From Rikenellaceae bacterium (GTDB taxonomy: Bacteria; Bacteroidota; Bacteroidia; Bacteroidales; Rikenellaceae), in assembly GCA_017464745.1 (NCBI GenBank), contig JAFTYJ010000015.1, forward strand, positions 1 through 45,803: a stretch of 45,803 bases of DNA, given 5' to 3'. The position numbers and the translations under genes were made by a program. The notes beneath the pieces were generated by a model. It ran no database searches. It had not been told where the DNA came from and worked only from the letters and a program-made list of their open reading frames with translations. Each line of letters begins with the position of its first letter. Position 1 is the first letter of the stretch. Positions 17,591 to 26,945 of this stretch are shown here, one piece after another.

Positions 17591-19079
17591 TAAGGTGATA
17601 ATCATCGGCTCGGGTCTTGGCGGCCTGACTTGTGGATATATTCTGCAAAAGAGTGGTTATGATGTAACCATTCTGGAACAGGGTACCCAGATTGGCGGTT
17701 GTTTGCAATGTTTCAACCGTCGAGGTGCCAAGTTCGAGACCGGTATGCACTTTATCGGCTCGGCCTCACCGGAGCAGACTATGGGCAAAATTATGCGATA
17801 TTTTGGTCTGACCGATAGTGTACAACTGAGCGCATTGGACCACTCGGGCTACAACACAGTATCGTTGGCGGGTGACAAATTCAGGTTTCCCAATGGTCGT
17901 GAAGCCTTTTTGGAGCGTTTCGGAGGTTATTTCCCGCACCAGAAGGATGCACTTGTGAAGTACATCGAGATAATCGACAAGATTGCCGCATCGTCGGCTC
18001 TTAACTCACTGACCTCGGAGCGTCGCGATGTGATAGCCGACACGGAGTATCACACGCTTTCGATAAATGCGGTATTGGACTCGCTTTTCACCGACGAGTT
18101 GCTCAAAAATGCATTGGTCGGCGACCTACCGCTCTATGCCGCTCAGATTGACAAAACGCCCTTCTCGCACCACGCCTATATTATGGACTTCTACAACAAT
18201 AGTGCGTTCCGTGTGGTGGGCGGAAGCGATGCCATAGCCAATTCGCTCGCAGCAAGCATACAGCAAATGGGCGGTCGAATAGTGCCCCGAAAACAGGTCA
18301 CCAAAGTGTGTTGCGACGACATAAAGGCCACGGGAGTAATCACAAGCGACGAGGAGTTCTATGGGGCAGACTATGTTATAAGCACCATTCACCCCAACCG
18401 TCTGTTGGAGATGCTCGACACCCGACTTATTCGCCCTGCATTCCGAAACCGCATCAACGCCATACCACAAACCGCATCGTGTTTTGCGGTCTATTTGAAG
18501 TTCAAAGAGCAGGCTATGCCCTATATGAACACCAACTACTATGGTTACGCCGCCGCGACACCCTGGAACTGCGAAAACTACACGGCCGAAAATTGGCCCA
18601 AAGGTTTTCTGTATATGCATATGTGCAGTCAGGACAAAGCACAATATGCTCAAAGCGGAGTACTCATCTCGTATATGAACTTGGAGGATGTAGCCAAGTG
18701 GAACAATGGCAAGATAGGTCGCCGAGGCGAGGAGTACGAGCAATTCAAACGTGAGCACGCCCTGCGACTTATAGCCGAGGCCGATAAACACCATCCTGGT
18801 CTGCGGGATGCAATCGAATGTTATTACACATCTACCCCTCTGACCTATCTCGATTATACGGGAACCGAAGCGGGCTCGATGTATGGCGTAGCAAAAGATG
18901 TGAGCCTTGGCGCAGCAGGCCGTGTGCCCTACCGCACCAAGATACCCAATCTGCTGTTGGCGGGACAAAATGTCAATTCTCACGGAATGATGGGTGTGAT
19001 TGTGGGAACTATTGTCACTTGTAGCGAACTCGTTTCGGCCCAAACGATATACAAACAGATTAACGACTCAAATCGATAG
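17583..19079 (+). CDS. CrtI/retinol-saturase-like FAD oxidoreductase 1
   Basis: A 498-residue flavoprotein. The N-terminal dinucleotide motif is IIIGSGLGGLTCGYIL, followed by LEQGTQIGGCLQ (the ribose-binding Glu and the GG motif). A C-terminal motif with VPYRTKIPNLLLAGQNVNSHG closes the FAD site. The family includes phytoene desaturases and all-trans-retinol 13,14-reductase, which add or remove hydrogens on polyenes. No carotenoid gene is near, so a polyene fatty chain is the likely substrate. It overlaps the previous gene by 8 bases and is followed after 3 bases by a homologue, suggesting gene duplication. Confidence 0.87.
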   Translation: MSDKVIIIGSGLGGLTCGYILQKSGYDVTILEQGTQIGGCLQCFNRRGAKFETGMHFIGSASPEQTMGKIMRYFGLTDSVQLSALDHSGYNTVSLAGDKFRFPNGREAFLERFGGYFPHQKDALVKYIEIIDKIAASSALNSLTSERRDVIADTEYHTLSINAVLDSLFTDELLKNALVGDLPLYAAQIDKTPFSHHAYIMDFYNNSAFRVVGGSDAIANSLAASIQQMGGRIVPRKQVTKVCCDDIKATGVITSDEEFYGADYVISTIHPNRLLEMLDTRLIRPAFRNRINAIPQTASCFAVYLKFKEQAMPYMNTNYYGYAAATPWNCENYTAENWPKGFLYMHMCSQDKAQYAQSGVLISYMNLEDVAKWNNGKIGRRGEEYEQFKREHALRLIAEADKHHPGLRDAIECYYTSTPLTYLDYTGTEAGSMYGVAKDVSLGAAGRVPYRTKIPNLLLAGQNVNSHGMMGVIVGTIVTCSELVSAQTIYKQINDSNR

Positions 19080-19082
19080 CGT

Positions 19083-20594
19083 ATGACCAAGAGTGCAGTC
19101 ATCATAGGAGGAGGTTTAGGCGGACTCTTTACAGGAGCCATACTTGCCAAAGAGGGCGTCAAAGTCAGTGTCATCGAGAAGAATGCGATGATAGGTGGCG
19201 GATTGCAAAGTTTTGTCCGTTTTGGCGAGGTATTCGACACCGGTATGCACGTCATCGGAGGAATGCGTCCGGGTGGAAACATCCGTCGCATCTGCAACTA
19301 TCTGGGTATCTCCGACAAGATTTTCATTCGTGATGTCGACAACAATCCCACAGACGTACTCTATTTTGCCGAAGACAAAGCAACATACTACATATCGCAG
19401 GGCAAACAGGGCTTTGTGGAGCGTTTGGCAGAGTCGTTCCCGCACCAACGTGAGAACCTGACACAATATGTGAAAGCGGTATATGACATTGTGGGCGAAC
19501 TCGATTTATTCTTTTTGCGCCCCTCCAATAGTTATATCACGGTACACTCCGACGAGTTTATGATGGCGGCCAATGATTTTATCGCAAAATACATAACCGA
19601 CCCCAAACTCGCTGCGGTAGTAGCCTACATCAATCCGCTATACTCCGGTCGCAAAGATATGACACCGGCTTATATTCACGCCCTGATTTCGGTACTCTAC
19701 ATAGACGGTCCCAGCCGTTTTGCCGGCGGCAGTTATCTGTTTGCCAATGCGTTGCGCGACTGCATTATCGAGAATGGCGGCGAGGTGATTGCCAGCGACG
19801 GAGTTGAGCATATCGCCACCGAGAACAAGGTCATCACAAGCGTCACAACACGCAAGGGTCGAACATTCTCGGCCGACTACTACATCTCGGCCATACACCC
19901 GTGTTCGCTCATACCTTTGTTGGACAACCCCTCGGTATTCCCCAAAGCCTACATCAATCGCCTCAACGAGATACCCAACTCCTACTCGGCTTTCACACTT
20001 AACATCAAGTTGAAACCCGGCACTTTCCGATACATCAACCACTCGGTATTCTATATGAGTCGCTATGATGAGATATGGAATTTTGGATGCGAGGACAAGA
20101 CGTGGCCTTTGGGTTTCCTGTGTATGACCCCGCCCGACATCGAGCAAGGCGAATTCTCCAACAAGATGATTTTAACGGCTCCTATGACCTGGAACAATGT
20201 CAAGCAGTGGGAGGACACCAAAGTCGGACATCGTGGCAAGGAGTACGAGGAGTGGAAGACGCAATGTGCCGAGCAACTGATTAGTCGAATGGAGGAGATG
20301 TACCCCGATTTCCGCAACTGCATCGAGTCGATAAACACAGCATCGCCACTCACCATACGCGACTTTTATGCAGTCAAGGAGGGTGCAATGTGCGGCTACT
20401 CCAAGGATTGCAACAATATGATGCTGTCGCAAGTACCCGTAGTAACCAAAGTTCGAAACCTGCTGCTCACAGGTCAGAACTGCAATATACACGGTTTCTG
20501 CGGAGTACCGCTGACCGCAATTACCACCAGCGAGGTTATCCTCGGCAACAACTATGTATTGAATAAGATTAATTTGATGGACAAAGATGAATAA
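19083..20594 (+). CDS. CrtI/retinol-saturase-like FAD oxidoreductase 2
   Basis: A 503-residue homologue of the preceding flavoprotein. It has the same motifs: VIIGGGLGGLFTGAIL, IEKNAMIGGGLQ, a shared FDTGMHVIGG segment and a C-terminal VRNLLLTGQNCNIHG. The two sequences align along their length but differ throughout, so this is an old duplication and not a recent copy. They may form a heterodimer or act on different bonds. Its stop overlaps the next start by 8 bases. Confidence 0.87.
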   Translation: MTKSAVIIGGGLGGLFTGAILAKEGVKVSVIEKNAMIGGGLQSFVRFGEVFDTGMHVIGGMRPGGNIRRICNYLGISDKIFIRDVDNNPTDVLYFAEDKATYYISQGKQGFVERLAESFPHQRENLTQYVKAVYDIVGELDLFFLRPSNSYITVHSDEFMMAANDFIAKYITDPKLAAVVAYINPLYSGRKDMTPAYIHALISVLYIDGPSRFAGGSYLFANALRDCIIENGGEVIASDGVEHIATENKVITSVTTRKGRTFSADYYISAIHPCSLIPLLDNPSVFPKAYINRLNEIPNSYSAFTLNIKLKPGTFRYINHSVFYMSRYDEIWNFGCEDKTWPLGFLCMTPPDIEQGEFSNKMILTAPMTWNNVKQWEDTKVGHRGKEYEEWKTQCAEQLISRMEEMYPDFRNCIESINTASPLTIRDFYAVKEGAMCGYSKDCNNMMLSQVPVVTKVRNLLLTGQNCNIHGFCGVPLTAITTSEVILGNNYVLNKINLMDKDE

Positions 20595-21729
20595 CAAGTT
20601 CGACGACATACGTCCGTATTATGATTCCGAAGCAGTCGAGGCCTTACAACGGATTACCCAACATCCATTGTTTGAGGCTATCGCCTCGTATGTCTATCCG
20701 GAACTCAGCCTGCAAGAGGTGCGCCAAAAAGTCGAATCCGTTGGAAATATTTATGACTTTCAGCACCAAATAATGCACCGCGTCAATCAACAAATCATCA
20801 AAAACTCCATTACCGAGATGACCTATGGCGGAGTGGAGAAAATTGACCCTCAGTGTGGCTACTTGTTTGTGTCGAACCACCGCGATATTATGCTGGACGC
20901 TTCGCTGATGCAGAACATACTTATGGACCACAACATACCGACAGCCCAAATCACCTTTGGAGCCAATCTTATGCGTGGCGAGTTGGTTATCGACATCGGC
21001 AAATCCAACAAGATGTTCCGTGTAGAGCGTCCGGGCGGAAACATTCGGGATTTTTATAGGGCTTCGAGCCACCTGTCGGAGTATATTCGAGAGGTGATTG
21101 TCGAGGGTGGCGAATCGGTGTGGATTGCCCAACGCAATGGTCGCACCAAAGACGGCATTGACCGTACCGACCAAGGTATTATCAATATGTTCCGTTTGAG
21201 TTGCTCGAAGGACAAGATACGCTCAATAGCCGAACTGAATCTGCTCCCCGTGGCGGTATCGTATGAGTGGGAGCCGTGCGATATTCGCAAAGCGACTGAG
21301 TTGTATGCCCGCCGTCGAGGGCCCTATATCAAGCAGGCCGACGAGGATTTGCAGAGTATCCTGACGGGTATCACCCAATACAAAGGACGTGTACACTTTG
21401 AGTTCTGCGAGCCATTGACCCAAAGCGACGTTGCTCCCTATGCCGAGTTGTCGTCAAACGAACTCAACAAAGCAATTGCAACCCTTGTGGACGGAAGAAT
21501 CTGCCGAGCATACCATCTCTTCCCCAACAACTACATTGCACACGATATGCTGTCGGGAACCAACGAGTATGCAGCCGAATATAGTGCCGAGGAGCGCGAA
21601 CGTTTCATTGCCCACTTGGAGAAGTGCGAGCAGGGAGTTGCCGAAGATATTGACAAAGGCGAGATTCGTGAGATTATGCTGGGCATCTATGCCTATGCTG
21701 TGGACAGCAAACGAGAATTTAGTTTATGA
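20587..21729 (+). CDS. PlsB/PlsC-superfamily acyltransferase
   Basis: A 380-residue protein with the acyltransferase HX4D motif SNHRDIMLD (about residues 95-102) and a later IAQRNGRTKDG that takes the place of the EGTR block. The layout is closer to glycerol-3-phosphate acyltransferase-like proteins than to PlsC. There is no signal peptide or clear transmembrane helix, so it is probably cytoplasmic and membrane-bound. It is the third protein with acyltransferase activity in the operon, after the LpxL-like and GT2-fused ones. It overlaps the exporter gene by 4 bases. Confidence 0.8.
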   Translation: MNNKFDDIRPYYDSEAVEALQRITQHPLFEAIASYVYPELSLQEVRQKVESVGNIYDFQHQIMHRVNQQIIKNSITEMTYGGVEKIDPQCGYLFVSNHRDIMLDASLMQNILMDHNIPTAQITFGANLMRGELVIDIGKSNKMFRVERPGGNIRDFYRASSHLSEYIREVIVEGGESVWIAQRNGRTKDGIDRTDQGIINMFRLSCSKDKIRSIAELNLLPVAVSYEWEPCDIRKATELYARRRGPYIKQADEDLQSILTGITQYKGRVHFEFCEPLTQSDVAPYAELSSNELNKAIATLVDGRICRAYHLFPNNYIAHDMLSGTNEYAAEYSAEERERFIAHLEKCEQGVAEDIDKGEIREIMLGIYAYAVDSKREFSL

Positions 21730-24488
21730 ATTTGATATTTAGGATATACGACTATTTTGCCCGACATACGCGTATGTTGTGGCTGACCCTGGCAATGTCG
21801 CTGGTAGTTTTTGTCGTTGCTATTTCGAACATCCGTTTTAGCGAAGATATTGCCGATTTTCTTCCGCTCGACAACACCGAGCAGGAGGCTCTTGCCGTAT
21901 ATCAAAATATCTCGGGTGCCAACCGTATATACGTTCTCTTTGACAATCCCGGGGATGCCGACCTTACGGTAAATGCCATCGATTATTTCGAACAAAAAGT
22001 TGCCGAAAACGACACTCACGGGTGGTGTGACAATCTGACTGCACAATTCGATATGGAGCGATTGCAACAACTCACCTCGTTTGTGTACGCCAATATTCCG
22101 TACTTTCTCACCCCGAGTGACTATCTGCGGATGCGGGAGTTGTTATCCGACGACGATTATGTTGCCCGTCAGATGCATCGCAACCTCGAAATGCTGATGT
22201 TGCCGTCGGGTGGAGCAATGATGCACAATATAACCCACGACCCGTTGGCACTCTTCACCCCCGTGCTGTCGGGTATGCAGGGAGCCTCACCACAGATGAG
22301 TTTCGAGATGTATGACGGCTATGTATTTACGCCCGATATGAGCCGCGCCGTGGCGATGATGGACTCTCCGTTTGGCAATAGCGAAACCGAATATAACTCT
22401 CAGTTGGTCGAGTTGCTCAACAATGCTATCGAGAGTATGACCGAGGAGTTTCCCGACGTATCGGCACATCTTGTAGGTGGTCCCGAGATTGCTGTCGGCA
22501 ATGCCACGCGTATCAAAAAAGATAGTATTTTGGCCATCGCCCTCTCGGTGGTGCTTATCACCTTGTTGGTAACCTATTCGATAAGTTCGGTTCGCAATGT
22601 ATTGATGATTTTCTTGTCGATAGGTTGGGGTTGGCTCTTCTCGCTGGGCGGAATAGCACTCTTTGGTGGCGAGGTGTCAATCATCGTTATCGGAATTTCG
22701 AGTGTGATTCTCGGTATTGCCGTCAACTATCCGTTGCACCTTATAGTGCATATGGCTCACTCCAAGAGTATCCGCGAGGCTATCAAAGAGATTATGTTGC
22801 CGCTGGTGATTGGCAATATAACCACCGTGGGTGCATTCCTTACGCTGATACCGCTACAATCGCTGGCATTGCGCGACCTGGGTATATTTGCATCGCTGTT
22901 GCTGGTCGGCACTATACTTTTTGTATTGATTTATCTGCCCCACTTGGTAAAGAATACAACAACACAACACGACAACAAACACAAACTCTTGGACCGCATC
23001 GCAAATCTGTCACCCGAGAAGAGCAAAATTGCTGTGATGGCTGTGGTGGTTATCACTATTGTCCTTGCGGTGTTTAGTCGTCAAACCGAATTCGACTCCA
23101 ACATTGCCAACTGCAACTATATGACCCGCGAGCAGAGAAGCGATATGGAGTATTTCCAAAAACTGTTTTCGAAGAGTCAGAACACCTCCACACAGAGCCT
23201 TTATGTGCTATCCTCGGGAGAAAACTTCGATGAGGCTCTCGGCAAAAATTCGGAGATTGTACCCCAAATCAAGCAGTTGGTTGACAAGGGACGAGTGTCG
23301 AATTATCGTGGTGTCGAGCAGTTTCTGGTGTCGCAAAAAGAACAACAACAGCGACTCGACCTATGGCGCGACTTTGTTGAGGAATATCGCCATACGCTGA
23401 CCGAACAACTATACTCGGAGGCTGCCAAGTGCGGATTTGCGCCGACTGCCTTTGATGATTTCGAACGTTTGGTTGCCGAGGCCGACCTATTCGAGCCACA
23501 AAGTATCGAATATTTTGAGCCACTCACAAAGTCGCTATTCAGCCAGAATGTGACCTACATCAAAGATAGCGGCCAAGCCTATATTGTCAATGTGCTGAAT
23601 GTCGAAGCCGAACAACTCGACCAGATTAAAGCACAATTCACCAACTGTTTTGATGTGGTGGGTATGAATAGCGCATTGGCCAACAACCTATCGGACAATT
23701 TCAACTACATTGGCTGGGCTTGTTCGATAATCGTATTTTTGTTTTTGTGGTTCTCGTTCGGACGAATCGAATTGGCAATTATATCGTTTATCCCGATGGC
23801 CATAAGTTGGTTGTGGATTCTGGGAATTATGGCTCTCACGGGGGTAAAATTCAATATAGTGAATGTTATTTTGGCGACCTTCATTTTTGGTCAGGGCGAC
23901 GACTACACCATATTTATGACCGAGGGATGTCAGTACGAATATCGTCACCGACGACCCATTTTGAGTTCCTACAAGAGCAGTATTCTGCAATCGGCACTGA
24001 TTATGTTTGTCGGAATCGGAACGCTTATAGTGTCGCAACACCCTGCAATGCGTTCGCTGGGCGAGGTTACCATCATCGGAATGCTTTCGGTGCTGCTGAT
24101 GTCGTATATGATTCCGCCACTGCTCTTCGGATGGCTCACCCAAAAGAACGGCAAGTATCGCAAACACCCAATAACACTTGCCACCATACTCAAAGGCTAC
24201 CCTACCGAGGTCTGCCAACAGGTCAAAGGCCGATATATCTACAAAGGCAAACAGATAATGCGCGAGGTTGCAACCAACCTCAAATCATACACCCCCGACA
24301 CCGAACTCCAATGCAATACGGACAATGTATTACGTATGGATGATGGCGGATATGGCGAGCGAGCGATATTGACAGCCCTTACCCACCCCGATATTATGGT
24401 TGTGGCTCGCGTGGCCGACTCGGAGCGAAGGGAGATTGCCGAGGTTGCGGCCAAAGATTTTGTTGACAACATAAAATTCGAGATATAG
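21726..24488 (+). CDS. MMPL/RND-family lipid exporter
   Basis: A 920-residue inner-membrane protein. One helix near the N-terminus (about residues 17-36) is followed by a periplasmic domain, a block of helices at about 260-410, a second periplasmic domain and a second helix block at about 660-810. This two-fold layout is typical of MMPL-type proteins that export lipids. A soluble tail of about 90 residues follows. Exporters of this family are a constant part of aryl-polyene and flexirubin clusters, and here it probably passes the product to the LolA-like carrier. Confidence 0.88.
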   Translation: MNLIFRIYDYFARHTRMLWLTLAMSLVVFVVAISNIRFSEDIADFLPLDNTEQEALAVYQNISGANRIYVLFDNPGDADLTVNAIDYFEQKVAENDTHGWCDNLTAQFDMERLQQLTSFVYANIPYFLTPSDYLRMRELLSDDDYVARQMHRNLEMLMLPSGGAMMHNITHDPLALFTPVLSGMQGASPQMSFEMYDGYVFTPDMSRAVAMMDSPFGNSETEYNSQLVELLNNAIESMTEEFPDVSAHLVGGPEIAVGNATRIKKDSILAIALSVVLITLLVTYSISSVRNVLMIFLSIGWGWLFSLGGIALFGGEVSIIVIGISSVILGIAVNYPLHLIVHMAHSKSIREAIKEIMLPLVIGNITTVGAFLTLIPLQSLALRDLGIFASLLLVGTILFVLIYLPHLVKNTTTQHDNKHKLLDRIANLSPEKSKIAVMAVVVITIVLAVFSRQTEFDSNIANCNYMTREQRSDMEYFQKLFSKSQNTSTQSLYVLSSGENFDEALGKNSEIVPQIKQLVDKGRVSNYRGVEQFLVSQKEQQQRLDLWRDFVEEYRHTLTEQLYSEAAKCGFAPTAFDDFERLVAEADLFEPQSIEYFEPLTKSLFSQNVTYIKDSGQAYIVNVLNVEAEQLDQIKAQFTNCFDVVGMNSALANNLSDNFNYIGWACSIIVFLFLWFSFGRIELAIISFIPMAISWLWILGIMALTGVKFNIVNVILATFIFGQGDDYTIFMTEGCQYEYRHRRPILSSYKSSILQSALIMFVGIGTLIVSQHPAMRSLGEVTIIGMLSVLLMSYMIPPLLFGWLTQKNGKYRKHPITLATILKGYPTEVCQQVKGRYIYKGKQIMREVATNLKSYTPDTELQCNTDNVLRMDDGGYGERAILTALTHPDIMVVARVADSERREIAEVAAKDFVDNIKFEI

Positions 24489-24491
24489 TTT

Positions 24492-24716
24492 ATGAGAGAA
24501 AAAATTTATGCACTTCTGTCGGAGGCACTTCCTGCGGTCGATTTCGATGCGGATTTCTTATTCGGCGAACTCGACTCATTGGGAGTCGTTACTATATTCA
24601 TAATCCTGTCCAAGGAGTACGATATCTCTTTTGACACTACGGATGTAACACCCAAAAACTTCAAGAATATCGACTCTATTGTCCGATTGGTCGAACAGAA
24701 GTTGGCAAAACAATAA
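24492..24716 (+). CDS. Short acyl carrier protein (ACP3)
   Basis: A 74-residue ACP with phosphopantetheine site GELDSLG, Ser29. It is shorter at the N-terminus than ACP1 and ACP2. It lies 3 bases after the exporter and 7 bases before the AMP-forming ligase, so ligase and ACP3 are a likely loading pair for the starter acid. Confidence 0.85.
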   Translation: MREKIYALLSEALPAVDFDADFLFGELDSLGVVTIFIILSKEYDISFDTTDVTPKNFKNIDSIVRLVEQKLAKQ

Positions 24717-24723
24717 CCCCACT

Positions 24724-26049
24724 ATGACCCTGACTCTGGAACAAAGTATCTGCCACTATGCGCAGATTACCCCCGACAAGACGGCTGCTGTGTGTTCTAC
24801 CGACAGCATAAGTTATGCTACACTTTGGAACAGAATTGTTGAGCGTGCCGAGCAACTGCGTACGGAGGGTTTGGAAGCCCATCGTCCGTATGTTTTTCGC
24901 GCCACACAAGATATTGATTTTCTGGTAACCTATTGTGCCATACACCACGCCAAGGCTATTGCCGTTCCGTTGGAGCACAAAGCCCCGGAGGAGATATTTG
25001 ATGCAATCAAAAGCGAAGTAGAGTCCTACACCTATGCCGAGGATATTGTCGATATATTGTACACCACCGGAACTACCGGCAAATCCAAAGGTGTAATGTT
25101 GTCCGAAACGGCTCTTGTTTCGTGTACCGACAATTTCATCGCAGATTTGCACTTCACCGAAGAGTTGCTGTTTATAATCAGCGGCCCGCTCAACCACATC
25201 GCATCACTATTCAAGATGCACCCCACGTTGAGCGCAGGAGGTACAGTGTGCATCCTCAACGGCTTGAAGGATATGAACGCATTCTTCGAAGTGTTTGATT
25301 TGCCGTACACCAAATTTGCTACATTTTTGGTACCTGCGAGCATACGACTTATTATGCAGTTGGCCTACGACAAGTTGTGTAGTGTGAGCGACAAGATAGA
25401 TTTCATCGAAACGGGAGCAGCACCCATCACCAAACAGGATATGGAGCAACTATGCAAGGCTCTGCCCAAGGCGCGTCTATACAACACTTTGGGAGGTACC
25501 GAGATTGGTGCGGTTTGTACCTATAATTTCAACGACGGCCGACACCTCGAAGGCTGCATTGGCTACCCGATGAAGAACTCCACCGTAGAGGTAACCCCCG
25601 AAGGCAATATTGTGGTATCGGGACGCACCATTATGAGTGGCTATGTGGGCGACGAGCATAGCACCAACCAAGTACTCAAAGAGGGCAAAATATATAGTGC
25701 CGATTTAGGATATATCGACTCGGAAGGAATGATTCACCTTAAAGGTCGACAGGGCGATGTTATCAATATCGGAGGATTCAAGGTTGACCCGTCGGAAGTC
25801 GAAGGTGCCGCTGTCTCGCATCCCGACATCAAAGACTGTATATGTATTGCTGCAACCCACCCCGTCATCGGAACCGTACTCAAACTATTGGTGGTGCCTA
25901 ACGAGGGTGCAACACCAACCACACGTTCGATGGCACAACATATCAAAACTCTACTCGAACCTCATAAGGTTCCGACATACTACGAGATTGTCGATTCGAT
26001 TCGTCGCACCTACAATGGTAAATTAGACCGAAAATTCTACAAAAATTAG
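24724..26049 (+). CDS. AMP-forming acyl ligase (starter-loading enzyme)
   Basis: A 441-residue ANL-family enzyme. The ATP loop YTTGTTGKSKG is at about 111-121; LGGTEIG near 258, DLGYIDSEG near 323, GRQGDVINIGG near 342 and the terminal Lys in NGKLDRKFYK complete the adenylation site. It activates a carboxylic acid as acyl-AMP and passes it to CoA or ACP. Its position next to ACP3 matches ApeH-like ligases that load the aryl starter. The start at 24724 is chosen because an earlier one (24679) lies inside ACP3. Substrate specificity cannot be read by eye. Confidence 0.87.
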   Translation: MTLTLEQSICHYAQITPDKTAAVCSTDSISYATLWNRIVERAEQLRTEGLEAHRPYVFRATQDIDFLVTYCAIHHAKAIAVPLEHKAPEEIFDAIKSEVESYTYAEDIVDILYTTGTTGKSKGVMLSETALVSCTDNFIADLHFTEELLFIISGPLNHIASLFKMHPTLSAGGTVCILNGLKDMNAFFEVFDLPYTKFATFLVPASIRLIMQLAYDKLCSVSDKIDFIETGAAPITKQDMEQLCKALPKARLYNTLGGTEIGAVCTYNFNDGRHLEGCIGYPMKNSTVEVTPEGNIVVSGRTIMSGYVGDEHSTNQVLKEGKIYSADLGYIDSEGMIHLKGRQGDVINIGGFKVDPSEVEGAAVSHPDIKDCICIAATHPVIGTVLKLLVVPNEGATPTTRSMAQHIKTLLEPHKVPTYYEIVDSIRRTYNGKLDRKFYKN

Positions 26050-26063
26050 CCAACCTCAGCGAT

Positions 26064-26873
26064 ATGAAAAACTTATTTGCAGCGATAGCCGACAAATTCG
26101 GCAAAAAACCAACCTTTGAGGTATTTGGGCCTCAGGGTGGCATTTCGATTAATTGCACACTTCCCGCAGGATTCAACACTGCAACAGACCGCTGTCCGAT
26201 GGTAATTCTTATGCACGGTTTTGTTTCGAGCAAGCGAATGCCTCCTATTCCGTATCTGGCAAGTGCACTTTCCGAAGCGGGTATTGCAAGTATAAGTTTC
26301 GACTTTGATGCACACGGTCGCAGCGAAGGTGAGTTTGTGAATATGACCATCAGCAGCGAGATTGCCGATGCCCAAGCGGTATATGATTATGTGTGTGCAC
26401 TACCCTACGTTAGCGATATTGCCTTTGTAGGACATTCACAAGGCGGTGTGATTGCTGGTATGCTGGCAGGGCGGTTGGAGTCGTCGGAGCGTCGCCCCAA
26501 ATGCATAGCACAGTTGGCTCCCGCGGCAGTGCTCAAAGACGATGCCTTGGCAGGTCAATGTATGGGCAAAAAGTACGATGCCAAGAATCCACCCGAATAT
26601 GTAAATGTGTTGTTCCACAAACTTGGACGTAAATTTATCCTCGAAGCACAAGGGCTGCAAATCTACGATGAGTCGTGCAAGTACAGCGGAAAAGTTTGTA
26701 TTATTCACGGCACCAAAGACAAGATTGTGCCATTGGCTTATAGCGAACAGTATCACAAACAATATGCCGACAGCGAGTTGCATATCCTCGACGGCGAGGG
26801 TCACTTTATGAATGGCGACAAGGCTCGCATTGCGTCCATAGTCACTGAGTTTATGAAAAGCAACCTGCTATAA
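26064..26873 (+). CDS. Alpha/beta hydrolase (esterase/lipase-like), last gene of the cluster
   Basis: A 269-residue alpha/beta hydrolase with an oxyanion LMHGF segment near residue 50, nucleophile motif GHSQGG near 122, Asp in HGTKDKIVP near 217 and His in GEGHFMNG near 250. There is no signal peptide, so it acts in the cytoplasm. It resembles cinnamoyl/feruloyl esterase-like hydrolases (a resemblance only), which would fit an aryl ester or thioester substrate. It is the last gene before the terminator at 26894-26925. Confidence 0.82.
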   Translation: MKNLFAAIADKFGKKPTFEVFGPQGGISINCTLPAGFNTATDRCPMVILMHGFVSSKRMPPIPYLASALSEAGIASISFDFDAHGRSEGEFVNMTISSEIADAQAVYDYVCALPYVSDIAFVGHSQGGVIAGMLAGRLESSERRPKCIAQLAPAAVLKDDALAGQCMGKKYDAKNPPEYVNVLFHKLGRKFILEAQGLQIYDESCKYSGKVCIIHGTKDKIVPLAYSEQYHKQYADSELHILDGEGHFMNGDKARIASIVTEFMKSNLL

Positions 26874-26893
26874 TGGCATTGGGGGCAAACACA

Positions 26894-26925
26894 AAAAAAG
26901 GAGTGCTGCGTAGCACTCCTTTTTT
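26894..26925. terminator. Strong bidirectional terminator closing the polyketide operon
   Basis: A perfect 14-bp inverted repeat (26894-26907 and 26912-26925, core GGAGTGCT/AGCACTCC) with loop GCGT is flanked by A-runs and T-runs on both sides. It lies between the convergent hydrolase gene (ends 26873) and ACT-domain gene (ends 26946), so it can end both transcripts. Confidence 0.9.
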
Positions 26926-26945
26926 GTATATATCCGACTCGGGAA

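Noticed and set aside
17583..20594. Carotenoid gene cluster
   Set aside because: The two CrtI-like genes stand without phytoene synthase or cyclase, and all neighbours are ACP-dependent polyketide genes.
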